Assembly: GCF_046630315.1 (NCBI RefSeq)
Contig: NZ_LQBD01000033.1
Span: 170,161-234,160 of the forward strand
DNA length: 64,000 nucleotides
Origin: Brucella anthropi_A
Lineage (GTDB): Bacteria > Pseudomonadota > Alphaproteobacteria > Rhizobiales > Rhizobiaceae
Direction: 5' to 3'
The position numbers and the translations under genes are program-made. Positions 43,141 to 53,427 of the stretch are shown here, in pieces. Position 1 is the first letter of the stretch. Each line of letters opens with the position of its first letter. The notes under the pieces were generated by a model, which worked only from the letters and a program-made list of their open reading frames with translations, was not told the DNA's origin and made no database searches.

Positions 43141-44121
43141 ATGGAGAGTTGTGCCAATAGACAGGAGATGCTTAACGATTCTGATGCGACGCGATCAAGT
43201 TTTGATGGGCTTGATCTCAATGATATTGTGATCTTCACCCGTGTTGTGCAGCATGGCAGCTTCACGATGGCGGCAAAATTATTTGGCAAATCTCCCTCAT
43301 ATATGAGCAAGCACGTCACGCAGCTCGAAAATGCGTTGAAACTATCGCTGCTCAACCGTTCGACGCATCATGTATTCCTGACCGATGCCGGGCGGGTTTT
43401 CTTTGAACATTGCGTTCGCATTCTGGCCGAAATCGATTCAGCCAAGGCCGATGCAAGCGGACAGGCTGGCGAACTGGTTGGAACATTGCGCGTCCATTCG
43501 ACGCCTGGTGTCGGCCAGACGCTCGTCACTTCGGCGCTTCTCGATTTCAATGCGCAATATCCGACCGTGAAGGTTGAACTGACCATTTCGGCCAATTCGA
43601 TCAATCCCATGGAGCGTGGGGTCGATATTGTCGTTGCCAGTCGTGATTTCGATGATGATGAATCCTTCCATACCGGGCTTTTTGAACGCAAGATCGGGCC
43701 TGCGCCCTACGTCATCTGTGCGGCTCCCTCTTATTTTGCCACCCATCCGCGACCGTCTGCGCCGCAGGATCTGGTTCAACATAATTGTCTCATTCATACG
43801 ACGCAGAAGCCCGATCCGCGTTTATGGAGCGCCCGCGAAGGCGACAGGAGCGTGACCGTACAGGTCGATGGCATTTTGCATTCCAATTTTGAAAGCGCGA
43901 TCGTCATGGCGGTGCTGAAGGGCGTGGGTATTGCGCGGCTGCCGCTTTATAGTGTCAGTCCCGCGTTGAAGTCCGGTGCGCTTCTTTCATTGTTTGAGGA
44001 AGAAATCGTTTCACGGCGCGTCATCAAAGCGTTCTATCCGCGCAGCCGCTTCGTGCCGCGCAAGCTGCGCGCTTTTCTCGAAATACTGGAAAACCGCTCC
44101 AGGGATATGGTTATAATCTGA
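43141..44121 (+). CDS. LysR-family regulator
   Basis: A 326-residue LysR regulator of the group with DLNDIVIFTRVVQHGSFTMAA. Two starts are possible, 43141 and 43168; neither has a well-spaced ribosome site. It follows the EutA-like gene by 10 bp, so it is probably in the cupin-EutA operon, and its stop overlaps the gpmI start (TGATG). Confidence 0.85.
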   Translation: MESCANRQEMLNDSDATRSSFDGLDLNDIVIFTRVVQHGSFTMAAKLFGKSPSYMSKHVTQLENALKLSLLNRSTHHVFLTDAGRVFFEHCVRILAEIDSAKADASGQAGELVGTLRVHSTPGVGQTLVTSALLDFNAQYPTVKVELTISANSINPMERGVDIVVASRDFDDDESFHTGLFERKIGPAPYVICAAPSYFATHPRPSAPQDLVQHNCLIHTTQKPDPRLWSAREGDRSVTVQVDGILHSNFESAIVMAVLKGVGIARLPLYSVSPALKSGALLSLFEEEIVSRRVIKAFYPRSRFVPRKLRAFLEILENRSRDMVII

Positions 44122-45650
44122 TGCAGACCATTGTGAATGGCAGGAAACCGACGGTCTTGATGATCATGGACGGGTGGGGCTGGCGTGAAGAAGCGCATGG
44201 CAATGCCGTGCTGCAAGCCAATACGCCCAACTTCGATCGTTTGTGGAAAAATTGCCCACATGCATTTCTGACAACACATGGTCCTGCGGTGGGATTGCCA
44301 GAGGGACAGATCGGCAATTCGGAAGTCGGCCATCTCAATATCGGCGCGGGGCGCATCGTCATGCAGGACCTGCCGCGCATCGATGCAGCGGTGGCGAATG
44401 GAGGGCTGTCCCGATTGCTCGCCGAAAGCGGCTTGCCCGAAACGCTTTCGCGCACCGGCGGTGTTTGCCACATTCTGGGACTGGTCTCGCCTGGCGGCGT
44501 GCACGCGCATATGAATCATATTGCCGCATTGGCCAAGACCCTGCATGGGCTCGGCATCCAAGCCGTCATCCACGCGATCACCGATGGGCGCGATACCCAG
44601 CCCGGTCAGGCCGAAGCCTTTCTTTCAGAGCTCGACGATGCCCTTCCCGAAGGGGTTTCCATCGTCACAGTGAGCGGGCGTTATTATGCCATGGACCGGG
44701 ACAATCGTTGGGAGCGTGTCAGGCTGGCCTATGACGCCATTGTTGATGGAGAGGGAAAGCAGGCCGCGTCCTTTGGAGATGCTATCGCTAAGTCTGCGGA
44801 GCGCGGAGAAACCGACGAATTTGTGACACCAACGGTTATCGGTGATTATCAGGGCGTTTGCGACGGCGATGCTGTTCTGTGTGCCAATTTCCGTTCTGAC
44901 CGGGTACGGGAAATTCTGGCAGCTCTCCTTCTGCCGGACTTCCGGGGTTTTGAGCCTTCCCGTAAGCCGGACGTTGCACTGGCGATCGGGATGGTGCCCT
45001 ACAGCGCTGAACTTGACGTCGTGATGCACACGCTGTTCCCGAAACAGTCGCTGGGAAACGGCTTGAGTGAGACTGTGGCCAGGGCCGGAAAAACGCAGAT
45101 CCACCTTGCCGAGACAGAGAAATATCCGCATGTGACTTTCTTCCTCAATGGCGGGCGTGAGCCCCCCTTTGAAGGTGAGACACGCTCCATCGTGCCGTCT
45201 CCCAAGGTCGCCACTTATGATTTGCAACCTTCGATGTCTGCGCCAAAACTCACCGAACAGCTGACGGCGGCGATCGACAGTCGGGAATATGATCTTGTGG
45301 TGGTTAATTATGCCAACCCGGATATGGTGGGGCATACGGGCAATCTGGAGGCCGCTATCGAAGCCGTGGAAACGGTTGACAAGGCATTGGGCGCAGTTCA
45401 GGCCAGTGTCGCCCGGGCCGGAGGAATGCTTCTGGTGATCGCGGATCATGGCAATTGCGAAACGATGATCGATCCTGAAAGTGGCGCGCCGCATACGGCG
45501 CATACGCTCAATCCGGTTCCGGCGATCCTGTCTGGCGCTCCCGAGGGTATATCGCTGCGCGATGGCATCCTTGCCGATGTCGCTCCCACTCTTCTGGCCC
45601 TTATGAAAATTGACCGGCCGGACGAAATGACCGGGCAACCGCTTTTCTAA
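44121..45650 (+). CDS. gpmI: 2,3-bisphosphoglycerate-independent phosphoglycerate mutase
   Basis: A 509-residue iPGM interconverting 3- and 2-phosphoglycerate in glycolysis. Metal and active-site motifs: MIMDGWGW, the phosphoserine site GNSEVGH, HAITDGRDTQP, RYYAMDRDNRW, NFRSDRVRE, NYANPDMVGHTG and ADHGNCE. Full length for the family. It overlaps the upstream LysR stop by one base, which marks a tight junction between accessory and housekeeping genes. Confidence 0.95.
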   Translation: MQTIVNGRKPTVLMIMDGWGWREEAHGNAVLQANTPNFDRLWKNCPHAFLTTHGPAVGLPEGQIGNSEVGHLNIGAGRIVMQDLPRIDAAVANGGLSRLLAESGLPETLSRTGGVCHILGLVSPGGVHAHMNHIAALAKTLHGLGIQAVIHAITDGRDTQPGQAEAFLSELDDALPEGVSIVTVSGRYYAMDRDNRWERVRLAYDAIVDGEGKQAASFGDAIAKSAERGETDEFVTPTVIGDYQGVCDGDAVLCANFRSDRVREILAALLLPDFRGFEPSRKPDVALAIGMVPYSAELDVVMHTLFPKQSLGNGLSETVARAGKTQIHLAETEKYPHVTFFLNGGREPPFEGETRSIVPSPKVATYDLQPSMSAPKLTEQLTAAIDSREYDLVVVNYANPDMVGHTGNLEAAIEAVETVDKALGAVQASVARAGGMLLVIADHGNCETMIDPESGAPHTAHTLNPVPAILSGAPEGISLRDGILADVAPTLLALMKIDRPDEMTGQPLF

Positions 45651-45654
45651 ACCA

Positions 45655-45730
45655 TGTCTCGCGGAAGCGGGAGCAATCTTGACAGGGAAATCAGTCTCGC
45701 CGACTGATTTCCCCTCCTGCATTTCCCCTT
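45655..45730. repeat. Repeat copy acting as a terminator between gpmI and gloA
   Basis: GGGAAATCAGTC (45685-45696) and GACTGATTTCCC (45702-45713), a perfect 12-bp stem with loop TCGCC. It is a variant of the dispersed repeat core and lies between convergent genes. Confidence 0.7.
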
Positions 45731-45755
45731 TTCAGGATGGGCTTGAAATGGCGCC

Positions 45756-46151
45756 CTACACATAGCGTCCGCCGCGCTGCAAAACCTCGATCTTGTAGCC
45801 GTCCGGGTCTTCGGCAAAGAAGAAGCGGGCAAGCTGCACGCCGTTGTTCTTGAAATCGACGAGCTTTCCGACCTTGAAGCCAAGGTCCGTGAAGCGGGCA
45901 TGTTCGGCATCCACGTCATCGACCGCAACCGCAAGATGACCATAGCCGTCGCCCGGATTGTACGGCTCCGTGCGGCCCTTGTTGACCGTGAGCTCGACCT
46001 CGAAGTCGGCTTCCGCATTGCGCAGATAGATCAGCGTGAAGGTTTCGAAATCGATGCGCTCGGCAATATCGAGGCCGAAAGCCCGGCTATAGAAGGAAAC
46101 GGATTTTTCCTCATCGAGAACGCGGATCATCGTGTGAATGGCTTTGGCCAT
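45756..46151 (-). CDS. gloA: Lactoylglutathione lyase (glyoxalase I)
   Basis: A 131-residue glyoxalase I that converts the methylglyoxal-glutathione adduct to lactoylglutathione. The ATG at 46151 gives the family start AKAIHTMIRVLD. Metal ligands fit H6, the Glu in ADFEVELT, the His in GYGHLAVAV, and the Glu in YKIEVLQRG. Single gene, convergent with gpmI. Confidence 0.93.
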   Translation of the reverse strand: MAKAIHTMIRVLDEEKSVSFYSRAFGLDIAERIDFETFTLIYLRNAEADFEVELTVNKGRTEPYNPGDGYGHLAVAVDDVDAEHARFTDLGFKVGKLVDFKNNGVQLARFFFAEDPDGYKIEVLQRGGRYV

Positions 46152-46243
46152 GGTTTGCTCCAATCTTTGGAATAAATATGCAGGCACTCTTGGCGTTTGG
46201 TTGGAAAGCTGATTATGTCAGGACTGGATATGAGGCAACAATG

Positions 46244-46290
46244 AAGGAGCAGGGCGGTAAGGCAAGGGGGCGATAAGGCTGTGGGGCAAG
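46244..46290. repeat. Worn octamer-like stretch before mrp
   Basis: AGGGCGGTAAGGCAAGGGGCGATAAGG-type text (in pieces) resembles degenerate AGGGCAGT units. Low certainty. Confidence 0.3.
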
Positions 46291-46352
46291 GACGTCTTGC
46301 TCCCCATGGATGGCCTTGTTTCGCCGTTTCCTTACCCTCCTGGCGCTGTGAA

Positions 46353-47513
<1,161 letters not shown>

Positions 47514-47516
<3 letters not shown>

Positions 47517-47548
47517 GGGAGTAAGGGAGTAAGGGAGTAAGGGAGTAA
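47514..47548. repeat. Octamer array TAAGGGAG x4 starting at the mrp stop
   Basis: Four perfect units of TAAGGGAG plus a partial fifth; the first TAA is the mrp stop codon. Confidence 0.9.
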
Positions 47549-47587
47549 GCTAAAAATAACTTGCTTTAGCTTATCCGATTCTTTTTT

Positions 47588-47604
47588 ATTCCCCTATTCC
47601 CCTA
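47588..47604. repeat. Two octamers AGGGGAAT at the pgm stop (reverse strand)
   Basis: On the reverse strand the pgm gene ends ACT-TAG and runs straight into AGGGGAATAGGGGAATAAA, two units of AGGGGAAT that begin inside the stop codon. Confidence 0.75.
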
Positions 47605-49233
47605 AGTCACCACCGACGGTTCCGCCCGCCCGCTGCGCTTCTTCACCTGCGTGATCTGTTCGGCGGCATCGATGAGCGGGGCCAGCGTTTCCTGCGTGTC
47701 GAGATTGTGGTTGGCGGTATCGGCCTCATAGCGTTCGATATAGATGCGGATGGTTGCGCCGGATGTGCCCGTGCCGGACAGGCGCAGCACGACGCGCGCG
47801 CCGCCTTCGAAATAGATGCGGATGCCCTGATGCTCGCTGATCGAGCCGTCGACCGGATCGTGATAGGCGAAGTCGTCGGCCTTTTCGATCGTGAGGCCAT
47901 TGACGGTCGTGCCGGGCAGGCCCGCAAGCGCGGCGCGCAGGTCGGCCACCAGCTTTTTGGCGATGTCGGAATCGACCGCTTCATAGTCGTGGCGGGTGTA
48001 ATAGTTGCGCCCGAAACGCGCCCAATGTTCCTCGACGATATCCTTCACGCTTTGCTTGCGCACGGCGAGAATGTTAAGCCACAGCAGCACGGCCCAAAGG
48101 CCGTCCTTCTCGCGCACATGATCCGAGCCGGTGCCGGAGCTTTCCTCGCCGCAGATCGTCACCTTGCCGTTGTCGAGCAGATTGCCGAAGAACTTCCAGC
48201 CCGTCGGCGTTTCAAACATGCCGATGCCGAGCTTGTCGGCCACGCGGTCGGCGGCGGCACTGGTCGGCATGGAGCGCGCAATGCCCTTGATGCCGTCCTT
48301 GTAGCCCGGCGCCAGATGCGCGTTTGCGGCCAGCATCGCAAGCGAATCGGATGGCGTGACGAAGATGCCGCGCCCGATGATGAGGTTGCGGTCGCCGTCG
48401 CCATCGGAAGCCGCGCCGAAATCCGGCGCATGATCGGACATCAGCAGATCATAGAGATCCTTGGCATAGACGAGATTCGGGTCCGGGTGATGGCCGCCGA
48501 AATCCGGCAGCGGCACGAAATTGACCACGCTGCCTTCCGGTGCGCCGAGACGGCGCTCAAAAATTTCCTTGGCGTAAGGTCCGGTCACGGCATGCATGGC
48601 ATCGAACTTCATGCGGAAACCGGCTTTTATCATGGCGCGGATGGCGTCGAAGTCGAACAGGCTTTCCATCAGTTCCGCATAATCGGTGACGGGATCGAAA
48701 ATCACGACCTCGGTATCGCCGATCCGGGTGGTGCCGATCGTGTCGATATCGACATCCGCCGCATCGGCAATCCTGTATTGGTCGATCACCTTGGAGCGGG
48801 CGAAGATCGCCTCGGTGATCTTTTCCGGCGCCGGTCCGCCATTGCCGATATTGTATTTGATGCCGAAATCCTCCTTCGGCCCGCCGGGATTATGGCTTGC
48901 CGAGAGGATCATGCCGCCGAAAGCCTTGTATTTGCGGATCATGTTGGAGGCGGCGGGCGTGGAAAGAATGCCGCCCTGACCCACCATGATGCGGCCAAAA
49001 CCGTTGGCGGCGGCGATCTTGATGAGCTTCTGGATCACTTCGCGGTTATAAAAACGTCCGTCGCCGCCGACCACGAGCGTCTTGCCCGCAAAACCTTCCA
49101 GAACGTCGAAAACCGACTGGATGAAATTTTCCGCATAATTGGGCTGCTGGAAAACCGGAACCTTCTTGCGCAGGCCCGAAGTGCCCGGCTGCTGGTCCTG
49201 GTATGGCGTGGTCGCAATCGTCTTGACGGTCAT
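47602..49233 (-). CDS. pgm: Phosphoglucomutase
   Basis: A 543-residue alpha-D-phosphoglucomutase interconverting glucose 1- and 6-phosphate, feeding exopolysaccharide, LPS and glycogen synthesis. The ATG at 49233 follows GGGAAG. Motifs: phosphoserine loop SASHNPGG, metal loop DGDGDRN, sugar loop GEESSG, and the phosphate-binding RLSGTGTSGATIR. In Brucella pgm is needed for complete LPS. Convergent with mrp. Confidence 0.95.
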   Translation of the reverse strand: MTVKTIATTPYQDQQPGTSGLRKKVPVFQQPNYAENFIQSVFDVLEGFAGKTLVVGGDGRFYNREVIQKLIKIAAANGFGRIMVGQGGILSTPAASNMIRKYKAFGGMILSASHNPGGPKEDFGIKYNIGNGGPAPEKITEAIFARSKVIDQYRIADAADVDIDTIGTTRIGDTEVVIFDPVTDYAELMESLFDFDAIRAMIKAGFRMKFDAMHAVTGPYAKEIFERRLGAPEGSVVNFVPLPDFGGHHPDPNLVYAKDLYDLLMSDHAPDFGAASDGDGDRNLIIGRGIFVTPSDSLAMLAANAHLAPGYKDGIKGIARSMPTSAAADRVADKLGIGMFETPTGWKFFGNLLDNGKVTICGEESSGTGSDHVREKDGLWAVLLWLNILAVRKQSVKDIVEEHWARFGRNYYTRHDYEAVDSDIAKKLVADLRAALAGLPGTTVNGLTIEKADDFAYHDPVDGSISEHQGIRIYFEGGARVVLRLSGTGTSGATIRIYIERYEADTANHNLDTQETLAPLIDAAEQITQVKKRSGRAEPSVVT

Positions 49234-49304
49234 GTTCTTCCCGTTCGGTTCAATGAATGAAGCAGTCAATGTGTTGGCATTTGCGGTAATTGCAAGACAA
49301 CATA

Positions 49305-49390
49305 AGCAGTTTCAGGAAAAGTGCGAAGCGGTTTTCCGTGCGAAACTGCGTAGAAATAAACAGATAGAACGGTTTTGAGACCGTTCTATA
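49305..49390. repeat. Dispersed repeat copy upstream of pgm
   Basis: GGAAAAGTGCGAAGCGGTTTTCC, GCGTAGAAATAAACAGATAGAACGG (pieces of the family) and the pair AACGGTTTTGAGACCGTT as a hairpin. Confidence 0.7.
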
Positions 49391-49458
49391 TCAAACTTGT
49401 TGATTGAAAATAACAAACTGTGTGTTTGTCGTGCAGAAGGGGCGCTGGCACTACAGTT

Positions 49459-49635
49459 GCAAATTCGTCAGGCCGTGGCGAAAAGAGTGATTTTCGAGTA
49501 CCGGAGCGCAGCGTACTTCCAAGCATAGCCCCGAAAAGTTGCAGACTTTTCGGATAAGGCTATGCACCTGAGAATGCTGGTGAGCACCGGAACGTGAGAC
49601 AAATTGCTCTTTGCAGCCCGGCATCACGAATTTGC
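49459..49635. repeat. 177-bp imperfect palindrome ending at the frcR stop
   Basis: The outer arms are GCAAATTCGT (49459-49468) and ACGAATTTGC (49626-49635). The centre has two nested perfect stems, GCATAGCC/GGCTATGC and CCGAAAAGT/ACTTTTCGG (49523-49565). In between the arms match imperfectly, including ACCGGAGC / GCACCGG. The palindrome abuts the stop codon of the ROK regulator gene. Similar in kind to the Brucella palindromic repeats, but I cannot confirm identity. It probably also terminates frcR. Confidence 0.75.
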
Positions 49636-50931
49636 CTAGCCCGCGTCCTTGAACAGCACGCTCTGGTCGAACAGATAGCGGTTGGAAAGCGGCAGGCTTG
49701 CCGCGCCCATCGCCTTGGCATGGACGCCGACCTTGCCTTCGATGATCTCCGGCGCGCGCAGGCCCTGCAAATCGAGACAGGAAAGCTCCACGCGGGTCGC
49801 TTCCACGATGCGGTGGCGCACATTGCCCGGCAGCCAGCCGTCGATGACGGCGGCGGGAAAGTCGATCACGGAAGCAGCCGCCACCGCCGCATGGGCCAGC
49901 CCGCGTGCGGCAAGCGCCACCCATTCGTCGAGCGGTGCGCCGAAATTGTGCCAATTCTCCGGCGAAAGCCAAAGATCGTCGGATGAGATGTTCTTTTCCT
50001 GCAACATGCGTTCCAGCACGAAAAGCGAAGCCGTATCGATAAGCTGCATTGTGCCGCGCTTGTCGTCTGCGCTGCGCATCCGCATCGGCATGGAGCCGAG
50101 CGCGCCCGCATTGCCGGTGCGGCCGGGATAGAGCGTGTTGTTCAGCACCACGCCGCCGCCGATGAACGATCCGATGAAGAAATAGACGAAATCGGTGAAT
50201 TCGGGTCCGCGGCCAAAGGTCAGTTCCGCGCCGCAGGCCGCCGTGCAATCGTTCTGGATGAAGACCGGAAACGAAAACGCCCTGGTGAAATCGCTGACCA
50301 GATCGGCGCCGAGCCATGCATCCAGATCCTCAGCCGGTGCGCCCACTTCCTCGACCCAGTTCCACAGTTCGAAGGGGAGGGCAATGCCAAGCCCGGCAAT
50401 GCGGTCGCGCCTGGCCGGTTCGAGCGCGGCGGTGAAAGCGTTGACGCTGTCGAGGGTAAAGCTGCGGATGTCATCGGGCACCGGCCAGCGATAGGTGATG
50501 TGCCGCCGCTCGCGGATCGTGCCCAGAAAATCCATCAGGATGATTTCCGCGCTGCGCCGCCCGATCTTGAGGCCGAAGGAAAAAACCCCGTCGGCGGCAA
50601 GGCGCATCGGCATGGATGGCTGGCCGACACGGCCGCGCACGCGCTCGCCCTGCGTGATGAGGCCGTCTTTTTCCAGCGCGCGGATGATGACGGAAACGGT
50701 CTGCGCCGAAAGTCCGGTGAGGCGGGCAATGTCGGCGCGGGCAAGCTGGCCGTGCCTGCGCACCAGCGCCAGAACCAGCCGCTCATTATAGGCGCGCACG
50801 CCGATCTGGTTGGAGCCGCGATTGACGCTCGCGCCCGGCCCGGCAAATTGCAGCATGGCAGGACCCGGCGTTCCGGAAAGCATATCGGCAGACCCGCTGA
50901 CCGGCTCGCCTTCAATTTTATGCCTGACCAT
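49636..50931 (-). CDS. frcR: ROK-family transcription regulator of the fructose operon
   Basis: A 431-residue ROK repressor. N-terminal winged helix (about 45-110: ADIARLTGLSAQTVSVIIRAL, in parts) then the ROK sugar-binding domain (GLGIALPFELWNW, FFIGSFIGGGVVLNN, GNAGALGSMP). The ATG at 50931 follows GGAGAGGCT. Divergent from frcB, with an inverted repeat between them. Matches the frcR-frcBCAK arrangement known from Sinorhizobium meliloti. Confidence 0.88.
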   Translation of the reverse strand: MVRHKIEGEPVSGSADMLSGTPGPAMLQFAGPGASVNRGSNQIGVRAYNERLVLALVRRHGQLARADIARLTGLSAQTVSVIIRALEKDGLITQGERVRGRVGQPSMPMRLAADGVFSFGLKIGRRSAEIILMDFLGTIRERRHITYRWPVPDDIRSFTLDSVNAFTAALEPARRDRIAGLGIALPFELWNWVEEVGAPAEDLDAWLGADLVSDFTRAFSFPVFIQNDCTAACGAELTFGRGPEFTDFVYFFIGSFIGGGVVLNNTLYPGRTGNAGALGSMPMRMRSADDKRGTMQLIDTASLFVLERMLQEKNISSDDLWLSPENWHNFGAPLDEWVALAARGLAHAAVAAASVIDFPAAVIDGWLPGNVRHRIVEATRVELSCLDLQGLRAPEIIEGKVGVHAKAMGAASLPLSNRYLFDQSVLFKDAG

Positions 50932-51139
50932 AGCCTCTCCCAGATTCCGGCCCATGGAATGCAATCGGATTGCGGCCATGGCGTGCGGGAATTCCTAAAC
51001 CAATCCTCGAAGGAGAAAAAGCCCTCATTGCAGGGATATGAAATAAAAACAATCGCTTAAGACAGGTACGGATGAAGCTCGCGGCTTGTCGCCAGCTTCT
51101 TTCGCTTCTCTCCTCTGGCTGCCAGAGTGACACAGCATA

Positions 51140-51164
51140 TTAATAAATCAAGTGGATTTATTAA
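51140..51164. promoter_or_regulatory. Probable FrcR operator
   Basis: TTAATAAATC-AAGTG-GATTTATTAA, a perfect 10-bp inverted repeat with a 5-bp spacer, 75 bp upstream of frcB in the divergent frcR/frcB region. It is AT-rich, as ROK operators often are. Confidence 0.65.
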
Positions 51165-51239
51165 TTGACTCTGTTTAGAAGCCGTGTTTTGCTTCTCCCC
51201 TGCCGGGGGAAGAGGACCGGCTCAATCTGGGAGGAGTTC

Positions 51240-52262
51240 ATGAAGAAGACAGTTCTGTCGGCAGCCTTTGCTGCCCTCGCGCTTGGCGCTGCCGCACTAC
51301 CAGCCAATGCCGCCGATGTCGGCGCGTGCCTCATCACCAAGACCGACACCAACCCGTTCTTCGTCAAGATGAAGGAAGGCGCCATCGCCAAGGCCAAGGA
51401 GCTTGGCGTCAATCTCAAGACCTATGCGGGCAAGATCGACGGCGATTCGGAAAGTCAGGTCGCGGCGATTGAAACCTGCATCGCTGATGGGGCGAAGGGC
51501 ATTCTCATCACCGCTTCCGACACCAAGGGCATTGTGCCGTCGCTGCAAAAGGCGCGCGATGCGGGCATGCTCATCATCGCGCTCGACACGCCGCTGGAGC
51601 CTGCCGACGCGGCGGACGCAACCTTTGCCACCGACAATTTCCTCGCCGGTGAGCTGGTCGGCAAATGGGCGGCGGCAACGCTTGGCGACAAGGCCAAGGA
51701 CGCGCATGTGGCCTTCCTCAACCTCACCGCATCGCAGCCGAGCGTCGATGTTCTGCGCGACCAGGGCTTTGCCACTGGTTTCGGCATCGATCCGAAGGAC
51801 AAGACCAGGCTGGGCGACGAGGACGATCCGCGCATTGCCGGCCGCGACCTGACCGACGGCAATGAGGAAGGCGGACGCCGCGCGATGGAAAACCTTCTCC
51901 AGAAGGACCCGAACATCAATGTCGTCCACACCATCAACGAACCTGCCGCCGCCGGTGCCTATGAGGCGCTGAAGGCCGTGGGGCGCGAAAAGGACGTGCT
52001 GATCGTTTCCATCGATGGCGGCTGCCCCGGCGTCAAGAACGTGCAGGAAGGCATTATCGGCGCGACATCGCAGCAATATCCGCTCCAGATGGCCGCACTC
52101 GGCATCGAGGCGATCAAGAAATTTGCCGATACGGGTGAAAAGCCGAAGCCGACCGAAGGCAAGGATTTTGTCGATACGGGCGTGTCGCTTGTCACCGACA
52201 AGCCGGTGGAAGGCGTTCCGTCCATCGACACCAAGACCGCGCTCGACAAGTGCTGGGGCTGA
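51240..52262 (+). CDS. frcB: Fructose ABC transporter, binding protein
   Basis: A 340-residue periplasmic sugar-binding protein. GGGAGGAGTTC precedes the ATG; signal peptide AAFAALALGAAALPANA. The mature protein follows the ribose/fructose-binding pattern: CLITKTDTNPFFVKMKEGA and CIADGAKGILITASDTKG. First gene of the frcBCAK operon. Confidence 0.92.
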   Translation: MKKTVLSAAFAALALGAAALPANAADVGACLITKTDTNPFFVKMKEGAIAKAKELGVNLKTYAGKIDGDSESQVAAIETCIADGAKGILITASDTKGIVPSLQKARDAGMLIIALDTPLEPADAADATFATDNFLAGELVGKWAAATLGDKAKDAHVAFLNLTASQPSVDVLRDQGFATGFGIDPKDKTRLGDEDDPRIAGRDLTDGNEEGGRRAMENLLQKDPNINVVHTINEPAAAGAYEALKAVGREKDVLIVSIDGGCPGVKNVQEGIIGATSQQYPLQMAALGIEAIKKFADTGEKPKPTEGKDFVDTGVSLVTDKPVEGVPSIDTKTALDKCWG

Positions 52263-52332
52263 TCCCCTTTCCAAAATCCGGGCTCGGCAGATTGGATGAT
52301 TTGCCGACCCTTTCTGCGGGCAGGAGACAGAG

Positions 52333-53427
52333 ATGAGTGAGCCACAGGCGGCTTCCGCTGCACAAAAACAGTCCATGCAGGACTATGAAAAGACGTTGTC
52401 GCAAAGCGCTGCCGATGTCGCCTCCTTCGATGCAGGCGACCGGTCGCTGCTTTACCGGATGCGGACTTTCCTGCATCACAATCCCGCCGCCGTGCCGCTG
52501 ATCGTGCTCGTCCTGTCGCTTTTGGTGTTCGGCATCACGCTTGGCGGCAAGTTCTTTTCCGCCTTTGCGCTGACGCTCATTCTGCAACAGGTCGCCATTA
52601 CCGGCATCATCGCCGTGGCGCAGACGCTGGTGATCCTCACCGCCGGTATCGATCTTTCGGTCGGCGCCATCATGGTCCTGTCATCGGTGGTGATGGGCCA
52701 GTTCACCTTCCGCTATGGGCTTCCCGCCGAACTTTCCGTTCTCTGCGGCTTTGCCACCGGCGCGCTCTGCGGCTTCATCAACGGCTTTCTGGTGGCCTAT
52801 GTGCGCCTGCCGCCCTTCATCGTGACGCTTGGCATGTGGCAGGTGATCCTCGCCACCAACTTCCTCTATTCGGCCAATGAGACGATCCGCGCGCAGGAAA
52901 TCACGGCGGAAGCGCCGATCCTGCAATTCTTCGGCGAGAGCATCCGCATCGGCGGCGCGGTCTTCACCTATGGCGTCATCGCCATGGTGCTTCTGGTCCT
53001 GCTGCTCTGGTATGTGCTGAACCACACCGCCTGGGGGCGGCATGTATATGCCATCGGCGACGACCCGGAGGCGGCGCAGCTTTCCGGCGTATCGGTCAAG
53101 CCGATCCTCATGTCGGTCTATGTGCTGGCCGGCATCATCTGCGCGCTTGCGGGCTGGGCGATGATTGGCCGTCTTGGCTCCGTGTCGCCGACCGCTGGCC
53201 AGTTCGCCAATATCGAATCGATTACTGCCGTGGTGATTGGCGGCATATCGCTCTTCGGCGGGCGCGGTTCCATTCTGGGCACCATGTTCGGCGCGCTGAT
53301 CGTCGGCGTGTTTTCGCTGGGCCTGCGCCTGTGGGGCACCGACCCGCAATGGACCTATCTCCTGATCGGCGTTCTCATCATCGCCGCCGTCGCCATCGAC
53401 CAGTGGATCAGAAAGGCTGCCGCATGA
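52333..53427 (+). CDS. frcC: Fructose ABC transporter, permease
   Basis: A 364-residue permease of the ribose/xylose/fructose family with about ten helices and a cytoplasmic N-terminal extension (1-50). Conserved: TAGIDLSVGAIM and AVVIGGISLFGGRGS, ILGTMFGALI. Start ATG behind AGGAGACAGAG. Overlaps frcA by four bases. Confidence 0.92.
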   Translation: MSEPQAASAAQKQSMQDYEKTLSQSAADVASFDAGDRSLLYRMRTFLHHNPAAVPLIVLVLSLLVFGITLGGKFFSAFALTLILQQVAITGIIAVAQTLVILTAGIDLSVGAIMVLSSVVMGQFTFRYGLPAELSVLCGFATGALCGFINGFLVAYVRLPPFIVTLGMWQVILATNFLYSANETIRAQEITAEAPILQFFGESIRIGGAVFTYGVIAMVLLVLLLWYVLNHTAWGRHVYAIGDDPEAAQLSGVSVKPILMSVYVLAGIICALAGWAMIGRLGSVSPTAGQFANIESITAVVIGGISLFGGRGSILGTMFGALIVGVFSLGLRLWGTDPQWTYLLIGVLIIAAVAIDQWIRKAAA

